A stretch of 64,000 nucleotides of DNA from Ulva prolifera (Eukaryota > Chlorophyta > Ulvophyceae > Ulvales > Ulvaceae), in NCBI GenBank assembly GCA_023078555.1, contig CM041197.1, positions 3,755,994-3,819,993 of the forward strand, given 5' to 3'. A model generated the notes under the pieces. That model saw only the letters and a list, made by a program, of their open reading frames with translations. It had not been told where the DNA came from and ran no database searches. Both the position numbers and the translations under genes were made by a program. Positions 47,378 to 56,101 of this stretch are shown here, piece by piece; positions within the stretch are counted from its first letter, which is position 1; each line of letters starts with the position of its first letter.

Positions 47378-47990
47378 TCGTCCGGCTTACGTGGCTTCGG
47401 CACAAATAGCACCGGAGAGAGAAAGTTGGTTGGACCGTCAGCTTTCTTAATCACTTCCTGCTGCAAGAGCAGAGACACTTGCGTTCTGAAAGCTTCCAAT
47501 TCTGTGTATGAGAGCCTGTGTAAATGCGTGACTTACAACGCCTTGGACTTATATCGCATTGTGGACCTGTCCATCCAGGTATGAGGCTCGAGACGCAAGT
47601 CTCGAACCTCATATCCTGAAGAATGAGTATCGTGTAATGTACTGCGCGGCCATCTTGATCAACATAAGGGTGGTTGTCGTCGTTAATGAAGTGAACGACA
47701 CACTCGCACTTTTCGTGCGCGACACGGAACAATCAGTACCATCAAGGATACACAGATTCCGCAGCGCAAATAACCTAAACCAAACATATCTTTGCTTGAT
47801 GTGCGCTGTGCGACGTTGTTGGCTGCGAAGACAGCACCGTGAATCTCAGTTGTGCCAGCCTGGACTTTGATGCTGGCAGCAATGGTGGCCTGCCCCGCTC
47901 GCGACAGATATATATAGAGCTTCAGCAGATCATTCATCGTTCTCACTGTTCCAGACAGGCATAGCCATTCGATCGTTTCCAAACACAATT
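47290..47990 (-). pseudogene. Ty3/Gypsy pol, N-terminal RT part displaced by the CACTA insertion
   Basis: The minus strand reads MEAFRTQVSLLLQQEVIKKA followed by FLSPVLFVPKPRKPDD, the usual start of a Gypsy RT ('LL..G.I..S.SPW.SPVL.VPK'). The frame then runs into the CACTA end at 47377. Joined across the element it continues directly to LRMCVDFRRLN at 44444. Upstream of 47.5 kb the minus strand has further pol-like but frame-shifted text (to about 47.99 kb). Gag and protease were not identified. Confidence 0.75.
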
Positions 47991-47999
47991 ATCACCGAA

Positions 48000-48368
48000 G
48001 TGCAGTTGTGTTTTTGCGTCGTGGCACGAAAGCCGACTTGCTGGAACGGAGAGGCTTCCGATCGGACGTAATGCCAAAGGCGCGGTTGATTACGAATTTG
48101 AAGTTGCTGTGTAAAAGGGCGACGGGATGCCGAGCAGTACAGTCGAGAAGCAGTCGCCCAGTACTACAGCGACACTAAATGACAACGCAAACTCGCCGTG
48201 AAAGCTATGCTTGACATGAAAATGACGAACTAAGAATGTCGCGTGTTTGTGCTGTTGTTCTGATGCTTGTGCTTGGAGTTTTATCGAGACTGCGTGCCAG
48301 CGAGGGTGGCGTGGTGTACAACCGTCAGGGAAAATAACATGGGGGCCCTCGGTAGCAAAGGCCAGGTG
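48000..48368. other. No gene; short Gypsy-like scrap at its right end
   Basis: No convincing frame. The last 25 bp (48344-48368) equal 43263-43287 in the Gypsy RNase H region exactly and stop where the inverted LTR fragment begins. Confidence 0.4.
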
Positions 48369-48570
48369 TGTCAGAAATGCTATAAGCTGTCAGGTGAGAC
48401 GCGCAGTCTCAGTTCAAATCAGGTCAGGAGGCCAGTGTTCCATACCTGATGCGCACAGAGGTAGAACCGAGGAACACTGTAAGAGGAGATGCTAATACCG
48501 TGAAACAGTAAGAAGAATGGTTACAGATCCCAGTGTGCACATGCTTATATGCACACTGAACACTCAAGGT
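48369..48570 (-). repeat. Diverged, inverted partial LTR abutting the Copia 5' LTR
   Basis: Read on the minus strand this matches the last ~200 bp of the neighbouring 354-bp LTR at roughly 80%, including CATATAAGCATGTGCACAC and the terminal TTTCTGACA. The LTR 5' half is missing. It touches the intact 5' LTR at 48571 with no spacer, giving an inverted repeat with the LTR's own 3' part and a spacer of about 140 bp. Confidence 0.85.
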
Positions 48571-48924
48571 TGTCACAATGCATAAGCCTGCGGGCAGCAG
48601 TGTGGTGACAGGTGCACCCATGCACGAACGATCCGCGGATCCAGTGTAGGGGTAAGCCGCCAGCTAGGATCGTCTCGATGTAGTGAGAGAGATCGTGCGA
48701 GGGTTTCCCGCCGTAACCTTGAGTGTTGAGTGTTCAGTGTGCATATAAGCATGTGCACACTGAGATCTGTAACCATTTCTCTCTACTGTTTCCCGGTACT
48801 AGCACTTCCCTTCAACATCTCTCGGTTCTACCTCTGTGCGCAGCAGGTATGAGATGTTGGCTGTCCTGACCTGACCTGAATGAGGACTGCGCGTCCGCCC
48901 TGCACAAAGATAGCTTTTCCGACA
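48571..48924 (+). repeat. Copia 5' LTR
   Basis: 354 bp. It contains a TATA-like CATATAAG (48742-48749) set inside an imperfect palindrome (GTGTGCATATAAGC followed by ATGTGCACAC), the likely promoter in U3. The TGACCTGACCTGA repeat near 48.87 kb is also notable. The last bases are CCGACA where the 3' LTR has CTGACA. Confidence 0.93.
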
Positions 48925-48934
48925 TGGTATCGGT
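48925..48934 (+). promoter_or_regulatory. Copia primer binding site
   Basis: TGGTATCGGT directly after the LTR. The first seven bases complement the TACCA-type 3' end of initiator methionine tRNA, the usual primer of plant and algal Copia elements. Confidence 0.7.
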
Positions 48935-49229
48935 GATGTTAGCGTTATGTCTGTTTATGGTCTTGTTCAGGAAGCCGTCGGCCAATGTCTGTGCGCAGAC
49001 ACGGCGGGCATTCCACTGTTCTGCCGGCGCTCAGACTGCGGTCAAAAGCGCAGGCATCATTTAGCTCTCTCGTAGCATATTGTTGTTAGATACAATTCGA
49101 GAAGCTTGTTTTAATGATCAGCGCTGAGAAAAGCGAACGCGTTCGCTTGTTCTCTCAACCTGTTTGCTCGCGAGCAATCCCACTGGTTAGTTGCTGCGCG
49201 CGACAAACAACCATCTGTCCCGATGCAGG

Positions 49230-52200
49230 ATGTCTCTTTCGAACGCCAACTCCAACGCCAACTCTCCTCGCGAGGAGAGGCGTGACGATGCTGACCAGCA
49301 GCCTCTCGTCGACAGGGACGCTGACCAGCAGCTCCCTGACGGAGAACAGCCTGCGGGTATGTTGCTCCGGGGCGGCCGAATTGTCCGGCCACGACCCTCT
49401 TCCCACACTGGGCAGAGCAGTCAGCAGGTGCCTTTTTCCTCTCATGTTGTGAACGATCCTGGTCACACTGAGTCACTCATATCACTCGAGACGTTAACCG
49501 AGGCGCTGCGCGCATCTCGGGGGCGTAGCGAACCTGATTTGACTAAAGGGAAATTGCCTGATTGGAATTACAAGACTGAAAGTTTCGTTGCGTACGAACA
49601 GAAAGTCTTTTTGTGGTTAGGTCAGTTCGAGTTAGACCATTTGTTGCAGCACGCACCGTCTGCGGACGAACAGCGTGTTCACGCTAGGGCGAGGACACAG
49701 GTCCTAATGTCTTTGCCTGACGCGGATAGGACGACTGTCTATCGCATGTCACATTTGTGTGAAGCATGGTCTTACTTGACTGCCAAGTACAGACCTAGCA
49801 CTGAAGCCGAGATCCACAGACTGTGGAGTCGGTTTAATTCTTTGTCACAACACAATAAAGATGTCGCGACATATTGTGGTGAGGTGATGAGTGTTTACAC
49901 TCAACTGGAGGCACTAGGTGCCGATGTGGGCCAGCGATGGCTTCGATTGAAACTGTTAGAGGTGGGGGAGGAGTTCAACGCTGTGCGCGGCGAAGTTCAA
50001 CACTCCTCCCCTCATGTTATAATAGCCCGTTTGACTGAGCATGCTGATTTGCTCAAACAACAGCGGTCGCTGCAGGCTAGGTCTGGTACGCCCGCGGGCA
50101 AACCAAACCATGGCTGGCGCAAGCAGCACCGTGGTGACGGCCCTGTGGTCGCTGCTCTCGCAGCTGGCCAGGCTCCTCGCGAGGAGACCAGGACCTGTTT
50201 CTTCTGCAAGAAGAAGGGACATTTGCGTGCGAACTGCCCCCAACGCAAACAGGCTGCGGCCAGAGATGTTTGCACTATTGAAATGCCTGCCAAGTACCCA
50301 CAGCCGGACGCGTCCATGCCGTGGAACATCATTGTTGATAGTGGGTCGGACATGCATATAGTAGGAAATCGGGAAATGTTCACTGAGTACGGCCCGTGTC
50401 AGAAAGTTGCCAATCTCGCGGGACCAGGGCAGCTTTCTATCATGGGTAGGGGAACCATTCAGGTGAACCTAGGTGCTTATGTGGACAAGCATGGGAACAC
50501 GCATCCACTGGATGTGGAAATCCCTGGTGTTTACTATGCCCCTGAATGTCCGTACAACCTGCTCAGCACGATGGGTCTTAGATCAGAGCAGATGTTCCTA
50601 GACACGCGTAGAAATGTGTTGTATGTCCCTGGTCTGGGCGATATGGCTACCGGCGTAGAAGATGACGTCAAGTATCAGGAATTAGATGTAGACGGTCATC
50701 CTGTTTTTGCTTTTAAAATGGCGGTGGATACGAAACCCATTCTCGTCGGTGCGCCTGTCAATAGGGGGGTAGTCTGGTCTAACCATAGCAGTCCGACCTC
50801 AGTTATTGAGGATCAACAGCAGTGGCATCATGTGGCGGTTGCGGCCGTTGACCTGAAGCGACCCAATGCTGGGGGAGCCGAGGTCCCACATGATGCATAC
50901 TTGCTGGAACCTGCTTTTCTAGCACACTTGTCTTTTCATCAGTCTAATTGGGTTCTGAAACGTATGCAATCTAACAGTGAATTTTATGGTCATTTGAATT
51001 TGGATGTCGATTCCGAGCCATTGGGGAATCGGTGTCACGGCTGCAGAATTGGCAAGGTGCCTGCGGGTAACTTCTCTGCCAATGATCGTGAGCTCATGGG
51101 TCAGGCCAAGTGGCCTGGTGAGCAACTGCATGCCGATTTAGCTGGTCCTGTCTCTCCGGTAGGAATTGGTGGTGTGAAATATGTTTTGTTTGTGATGTGT
51201 GCCTTTACCCGTTATACTTTCGTGGTAGGTCTGCGCAAAAAGAGTGAGGCTGCGGCCATGATCTCTTATATTATCGAACGCATTCGGGTGAATGTGGTGA
51301 AGCCAGGTGAACCGGGTGTGCGCATCCTACACACCGACAAAGGGGGAGAGTTTATGGTCGCGGCCTTAAAGCTCTACCTCCAGCGTCGTGGCATCACTCA
51401 CCGCTTGACCCCCACAGCCGCTCATCGCTGTAATGGCATGATCGAGAGGAGGATCGGAGTGGCCTTTGAGTCACTCCGTGCTGTGCTGCTCGCGAGCGGC
51501 CTCCCTCTGTTCCTGTGGATAGAATGCCTCGCCAGCGTTGTCCATGGTCACAATCTCACGCCATCGTCGGCATTGTACCATGACAAACTGGCGAGCATCC
51601 TCAAGGGCCTGAAAGCTCAGCATGCTGTCAATGCGTCTGCGGACGTTGACGAAGCTGAACGGAGCCTGGGGAAGGGTAAGCGCATGAAAAAGGCCGAGCG
51701 CGATAAGTTGAGGGATGAGGAGAAACGCAAGTACAAGTTGCTTGCGACGACAGAATTAGATGAGTTTTTAGTGCGGTCTTGTGATAAGGATATCATTCCT
51801 TATATGGCCTTTTTCCGTGACACCTCCGTTGAGGTGTTCCAAGATCTGCTGCGGCAGCAGCGTCCATGGGGGGTTGAAGTGTATGCATACCCTAGGGATG
51901 ACAAGCTGCGGAAGTTGTCCCCGCGGGGTGTGCCTGCATACTGGGTCGGGGCTGGGTTAGGCCCCAGCATGCAGCGTGTGTACGCCCAGGACGTTCCTGG
52001 GGGTAGGGTTTTTGTTGTGCGTCAGGTGATGTGCACTGCGGATCAGATGATCCGGCACGTACGCAAGTACGATGCGTCCGCCGTTGTGGACAAGAGGGAA
52101 CCTAAGGAGTTTGCGAACTCCTACACGGTTGCTTTCGAGGGGGACGATGAGGGTGAGCGTGTTACTGACGCTGATGTGCCTCCATTCGCGGCAGAGCACA

Positions 52201-54785
52201 CCTATGACGGGGGAGTGTTGCGCCGTCTGCGTGACCAGCTTCACACCCCCCCGGGTCATGGTAGGGTTCCTGTCATGGAAATGACTTTCCGGCAGGATAA
52301 CCCTGAGCCTAGTGAGGCTGTGTATTCTCCACGATTTGGAGCTGGCTCCTCTGCGGAGATTATCCGGCGTGACCCTGCTAGGGCAACACCGGAAATAGCC
52401 AGAGCAGCTTTGCATCGCACGCGTGCAATGTCCAGAGCTGCTGCTCACCCTGCCGTCCCTGCTCCCCCTCGTGTTCACGGCGAAGTGTATCATCCTGTTG
52501 CCACGCCCTCTCGCACTGCGCGGTATGTTGTCACGCGCAATGCTGTGTTGCACGACCCTGGTGTAGAAGTTGCGTTCCCCGTCCAAATGTCTGTCAGTGC
52601 GTCTGACGAGGACATGGATGAGGATGACGACGGTCCCGGCATCTATGATGACGATGACGAACAGCGCATGGACTACACCGTCTCAGATGATGAAAGAGCT
52701 GCGGCTCATCAGAATCTGGAGGCTCAGCGGGTCCGTTCTGGGAGTAATTCGGCAGCGGCCTCAGCGTCTGGCGCGGGGGCAGTTGCTCAGCCCTTGCGAG
52801 GAGCTGAGGCGCCGAGGCCCTTCTGGGAGGATGAGCCAGATGAGGTGGAGACCGGATCCGAATTAGGGGGAGAGGATCCGGACCCCTCAGCCGCAGTTGG
52901 GGTTGATTTGCCTGACGAGGTGAGGGCCATTCCAGCCGCCTTGCCTCGCATTAAGATCAATCCTCTTGTACGCAGACGCCTTGTTCCATTGGCTGCGGAT
53001 GTAGCAGCTGTACAAATGCATGAGCCTGCGGGCTCTGACATTGCTAGTAGTGAAACAGTTGTAGCTGCTATTGATGTTTCAGCTTGCGATCAGGACACAT
53101 CAGCCGCGGCTGACTGTGGAGTGTCCTGTGCAGGCCTGAAGCCTCAGCATGTGGAGTCTGGTGAGCAGCAGAGTGTTCAGCGTCGTGGGTCGCGCCGAGC
53201 AGCTGCCGCCAGGAAGCAGAAGGCCTCCTCCGACCCTGATATGCCTTCTATGAAGGAAGGACTTGCGGGTCCGGACAGGGATGCATGGCTGCGTGCCATG
53301 CAGGAGGAGGTAGATGCACTGGGTGAGCACGGAACCTTCGGGTTGTGCTATCTGCCTGCGGGCAAACGGGCTATCTCGGGCAAGTGGGTGCTCAAGATCA
53401 AGCGTGGGCCTGCGGGGGAGATTCAGCGCTACAAGGCACGCTACGTAGCGCGGGGTTTTTCTCAGGTAGAGGGTGTAGACTTTTTTGAGACTTGGTCACC
53501 TGTTGGGAGCTATGCGACACTTCGTGTGTTGCTGTCAGTTGCTGCTCAGGCAGATTTAGAAATTAGACACATAGATATACAGTGTGCTTTTCTGAATGGT
53601 GAGCTGGAGGAGGAAGTGTTCGTTGAACAGCCCCCGTACTTCACTGACGGGACAGCACGTGTATGGAGATTGCATAAAACCCTGTATGGCCTGAAGCAAG
53701 CTGCTCGCGAGTGGCATAAAGCTTTAGTAAAGGTCTTAGCAGAGATGGGATTTGTGTGCGCACAAAGTGATCCCGGACTGTATGTTAGAACATCTGGTCT
53801 TTGTTTTATTTTTCTGTGGGTCGACGACTTGTTCATATTTAGCGGCACTGCGGGGCTGCAAGAACTTGTCGACATAATCCTCACGAAATTCGAAGGCAGA
53901 GACCTGGGTGAACTAGCCTGGGCACTTGGCACTGAGATCATGCGTGATCGCAAGGCCAAGACAATCACCATGACACAGCGAAACAAAATCCATAGCCTGC
54001 TTGAAAAGTATAGTATGTCTGATTGTCGAAAGTCTCCCACTCCGTTAGTGCCGCGGCAACAACTGAGGAGTGTGAAAGAGCACCCGGACCTGGAAAAAGC
54101 CAGTGCTGCTGAGCATTCCAGGTTCATGAGTGCTGTAGGAAGCATCCAGTACATTGCAGGAGTGACACGACCTGACCTCAGCTATGTGGCACATGCCCTG
54201 GCCCGGCACATGTCCAGTAGTCTGAAGGAACATTGGTTGGCTGTGCAACATGTTCTGAGATACCTGCAGTCCACAAAGAACTTAGGAATAAAATTTGTAG
54301 GCTCTGAGGGACACGGGTGTTTGATAGAGGCTTATTCAGATGCAGATTTTGCGAACTCTGCTGATCTGAAAAGCGTGTCTGGTATGGTTATTCGGGTGTA
54401 TGGGAACTGTGTTCTCTGGCGTTCGAAGAAGCAGAGTATAGTGGCTGGGGATACAACAGAGGCTGAACTCATCGCGATGAGTGCAACAGCCAACGAGTTA
54501 ATGTGGGTGAAGCAGTTGCTTCTCGACCTAAAACTCGTCCCGTATAAGCCAACTCTGTGGGGTGACAATAAGAGTGCCAATATCTTGGCAGTGAATGCTG
54601 TGTCCACTGACAGATCCAAGCACATTCGTGTGCGGCACTTGCGAGTGCGGGAATATGTCCAGATGGATGAACTTAAGGTAGCATGGGTGAGCACTGTTGA
54701 TCAGTTAGCGGATGTGTTTACCAAAGTGCTGCCCGGACCTGCTTTGTTAGAAGTTCGTAATAAACTCCAGCTAGTGGAGACGTAG
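49230..54785 (+). CDS. Copia gag-pol polyprotein
   Basis: 1851 codons from the first in-frame ATG (49230) to TAG (54783). The frame is open further up, from TTG 49191, but without an ATG. Domains by residue: Gag of the UBN2 type (about 100-300); zinc knuckle CFFCKKKGHLRANC (about 321-335); aspartic protease IIVDSGSDMHIV (about 367-378); HHCC zinc region (about 566-605); integrase with HADLAGP (about 635), HTDKGGE (about 701) and IERR Glu (about 738); an acidic, low-complexity linker (about 940-1380); RT from GKWVLKIKRG with active site LWVDDL (about 1528), Trp replacing the usual Tyr of YVDD; and RNase H (AYSDADFANS, TTEAELIAMS, LWGDNKSA; about 1700-1840). It makes virus-like particles, cDNA and integration intermediates. 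No break was seen, so it may be functional. Confidence 0.96.
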   Translation: MSLSNANSNANSPREERRDDADQQPLVDRDADQQLPDGEQPAGMLLRGGRIVRPRPSSHTGQSSQQVPFSSHVVNDPGHTESLISLETLTEALRASRGRSEPDLTKGKLPDWNYKTESFVAYEQKVFLWLGQFELDHLLQHAPSADEQRVHARARTQVLMSLPDADRTTVYRMSHLCEAWSYLTAKYRPSTEAEIHRLWSRFNSLSQHNKDVATYCGEVMSVYTQLEALGADVGQRWLRLKLLEVGEEFNAVRGEVQHSSPHVIIARLTEHADLLKQQRSLQARSGTPAGKPNHGWRKQHRGDGPVVAALAAGQAPREETRTCFFCKKKGHLRANCPQRKQAAARDVCTIEMPAKYPQPDASMPWNIIVDSGSDMHIVGNREMFTEYGPCQKVANLAGPGQLSIMGRGTIQVNLGAYVDKHGNTHPLDVEIPGVYYAPECPYNLLSTMGLRSEQMFLDTRRNVLYVPGLGDMATGVEDDVKYQELDVDGHPVFAFKMAVDTKPILVGAPVNRGVVWSNHSSPTSVIEDQQQWHHVAVAAVDLKRPNAGGAEVPHDAYLLEPAFLAHLSFHQSNWVLKRMQSNSEFYGHLNLDVDSEPLGNRCHGCRIGKVPAGNFSANDRELMGQAKWPGEQLHADLAGPVSPVGIGGVKYVLFVMCAFTRYTFVVGLRKKSEAAAMISYIIERIRVNVVKPGEPGVRILHTDKGGEFMVAALKLYLQRRGITHRLTPTAAHRCNGMIERRIGVAFESLRAVLLASGLPLFLWIECLASVVHGHNLTPSSALYHDKLASILKGLKAQHAVNASADVDEAERSLGKGKRMKKAERDKLRDEEKRKYKLLATTELDEFLVRSCDKDIIPYMAFFRDTSVEVFQDLLRQQRPWGVEVYAYPRDDKLRKLSPRGVPAYWVGAGLGPSMQRVYAQDVPGGRVFVVRQVMCTADQMIRHVRKYDASAVVDKREPKEFANSYTVAFEGDDEGERVTDADVPPFAAEHTYDGGVLRRLRDQLHTPPGHGRVPVMEMTFRQDNPEPSEAVYSPRFGAGSSAEIIRRDPARATPEIARAALHRTRAMSRAAAHPAVPAPPRVHGEVYHPVATPSRTARYVVTRNAVLHDPGVEVAFPVQMSVSASDEDMDEDDDGPGIYDDDDEQRMDYTVSDDERAAAHQNLEAQRVRSGSNSAAASASGAGAVAQPLRGAEAPRPFWEDEPDEVETGSELGGEDPDPSAAVGVDLPDEVRAIPAALPRIKINPLVRRRLVPLAADVAAVQMHEPAGSDIASSETVVAAIDVSACDQDTSAAADCGVSCAGLKPQHVESGEQQSVQRRGSRRAAAARKQKASSDPDMPSMKEGLAGPDRDAWLRAMQEEVDALGEHGTFGLCYLPAGKRAISGKWVLKIKRGPAGEIQRYKARYVARGFSQVEGVDFFETWSPVGSYATLRVLLSVAAQADLEIRHIDIQCAFLNGELEEEVFVEQPPYFTDGTARVWRLHKTLYGLKQAAREWHKALVKVLAEMGFVCAQSDPGLYVRTSGLCFIFLWVDDLFIFSGTAGLQELVDIILTKFEGRDLGELAWALGTEIMRDRKAKTITMTQRNKIHSLLEKYSMSDCRKSPTPLVPRQQLRSVKEHPDLEKASAAEHSRFMSAVGSIQYIAGVTRPDLSYVAHALARHMSSSLKEHWLAVQHVLRYLQSTKNLGIKFVGSEGHGCLIEAYSDADFANSADLKSVSGMVIRVYGNCVLWRSKKQSIVAGDTTEAELIAMSATANELMWVKQLLLDLKLVPYKPTLWGDNKSANILAVNAVSTDRSKHIRVRHLRVREYVQMDELKVAWVSTVDQLADVFTKVLPGPALLEVRNKLQLVET

Positions 54786-54793
54786 CAGGGTTT

Positions 54794-54802
54794 ATGGGGG
54801 AG
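54794..54802 (+). promoter_or_regulatory. Copia polypurine tract
   Basis: ATGGGGGAG directly before the 3' LTR, the expected primer site for plus-strand cDNA synthesis. Confidence 0.65.
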
Positions 54803-55156
54803 TGTCACAATGCATAAGCCTGCGGGCAGCAGTGTGGTGACAGGTGCACCCATGCACGAACGATCCGCGGATCCAGTGTAGGGGTAAGCCGCCAGCTAGG
54901 ATCGTCTCGATGTAGTGAGAGAGATCGTGCGAGGGTTTCCCGCCGTAACCTTGAGTGTTGAGTGTTCAGTGTGCATATAAGCATGTGCACACTGAGATCT
55001 GTAACCATTTCTCTCTACTGTTTCCCGGTACTAGCACTTCCCTTCAACATCTCTCGGTTCTACCTCTGTGCGCAGCAGGTATGAGATGTTGGCTGTCCTG
55101 ACCTGACCTGAATGAGGACTGCGCGTCCGCCCTGCACAAAGATAGCTTTTCTGACA
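54803..55156 (+). repeat. Copia 3' LTR
   Basis: 354 bp, equal to the 5' LTR except T at 55152. Its TATA-like box is at 54974-54981. It ends at the first base pair of a 405-bp inverted repeat arm. Confidence 0.93.
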
Positions 55157-55560
55157 GTTGTTGGCCTGGCCCAACGTCGGTGTGCCCGCCACGGGGCGGA
55201 TGCAGAGACCGGGCCACACCGCCGGGACAGGCGACAGATGAGCACCATCTCAGCACTGGTACGCGCCAATCCGGCATAGAGCATGAGGCAAAGCAGGCAA
55301 GCGCTACCCATATTTAGCCGCCCCTTCCTATGCTCCAAAAACATGTGACGCTCCTCCGTAGCCATCTCCACGGTCACCTCGAAGGCCGCAGAAGGCGGCC
55401 CAGCGCCTGAGATCGAGCGCCGACTAGTCCAGAAGTTCGTACCACGTCGTGACTGTGAGCCCTGCACGCGTAAAGGTGTTTTATGGGGCCGATACCGCTA
55501 CAGCAGCACATTGTTTTTGCTTTGCACAGGCGGTGGTGTCGTGATGTGCGTTCATGCAAA
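55157..55560 (-). repeat. Left arm of a ~405-bp inverted repeat around copy B
   Basis: Matches the complement of about 58946-59350 at roughly 88% by eye, including GGGCCGATACCGCTACAGCAGC and GACAGGCGACAGATGAGCAC. On the outward strand both arms keep an open frame (AAFEVTVE...RTSAEMVLICRLSRRCG). The outer edge coincides with the Copia LTR end, so the Copia insertion may have removed or marked the true end. Confidence 0.85.
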
Positions 55561-56101
55561 GTCAAGGGGGTCATGCACTCCCGCTACATGGTGGGACCCC
55601 GGTGGGCGCGCAAAATCCACCGCGAATTTGACACATTGGGGAAGGTTTCCACTATTGTGCCGCCGACAAGGCTGTGCTTTATACCTTGGAATGATCGCTG
55701 TCCTTCAGCGGCGCAACCGCGGCAATCGACACAACTGCTGTGATGTAGTTCACCGCCATCTGGAATATATACACTACGCCAGACACCGATGCGAAAGTCT
55801 AGTATGCACGGTCCTCGGGGTACAACACAGCACTACCCGCTCAGGCTGGCAGTGCTTTCGCTGTGCCTTCCACCAGCACATGATAGTTCTTGAATGAGCT
55901 GCAGTAGTTCACCTGCCCTCGATAGCATACTCTTGCACACATGAACTGTGCACCCTGGGCTATCCCCCCACACAGACGTGACAATGAACAGGTGGTCTAC
56001 ACTAGCACACCGAACATATGCAAGCACATAGACGCACACGCCAGAAAATGGGCTCTGAAAGGATGTTGAAAAAACATGAAAAGAAAACGTGCCAAAAGCA
56101 G
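55561..56101. other. Spacer between the inverted-repeat arm and copy B
   Basis: No recognised gene. It holds the 3' flank of the copy B unit: similarity with copy A's 3' flank runs from the stop codon to about 55928 (CATACTCTTGC on this strand), then ends. Confidence 0.45.

Larger units (their letters stand above)
48571..55156 (+). mobile_element. Complete Ty1/Copia LTR retrotransposon
   Basis: 6586 bp with 354-bp LTRs (48571-48924 and 54803-55156) that start TGTCA and end TGACA (GACA after a C/T change) and differ at one base by eye (48920 versus 55152). A primer site TGGTATCGG follows the 5' LTR, as in Copia elements primed by initiator-tRNA-Met, and a purine tract (ATGGGGGAG, 54794-54802) precedes the 3' LTR. 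It carries one uninterrupted gag-pol frame. Such LTR identity indicates recent insertion. No matching target-site duplication is seen: flanks are CAAGGT before and GTTGT after. Confidence 0.95.

Noticed and set aside
49191-49229. Upstream 13-codon extension of the Copia frame
   Set aside because: It opens with TTG. The first ATG in frame is at 49230 and there is no reason to use a non-ATG start.
48566-55161. A 5-bp target-site duplication for the Copia element
   Set aside because: AAGGT before and GTTGT after do not match, so I do not claim one.
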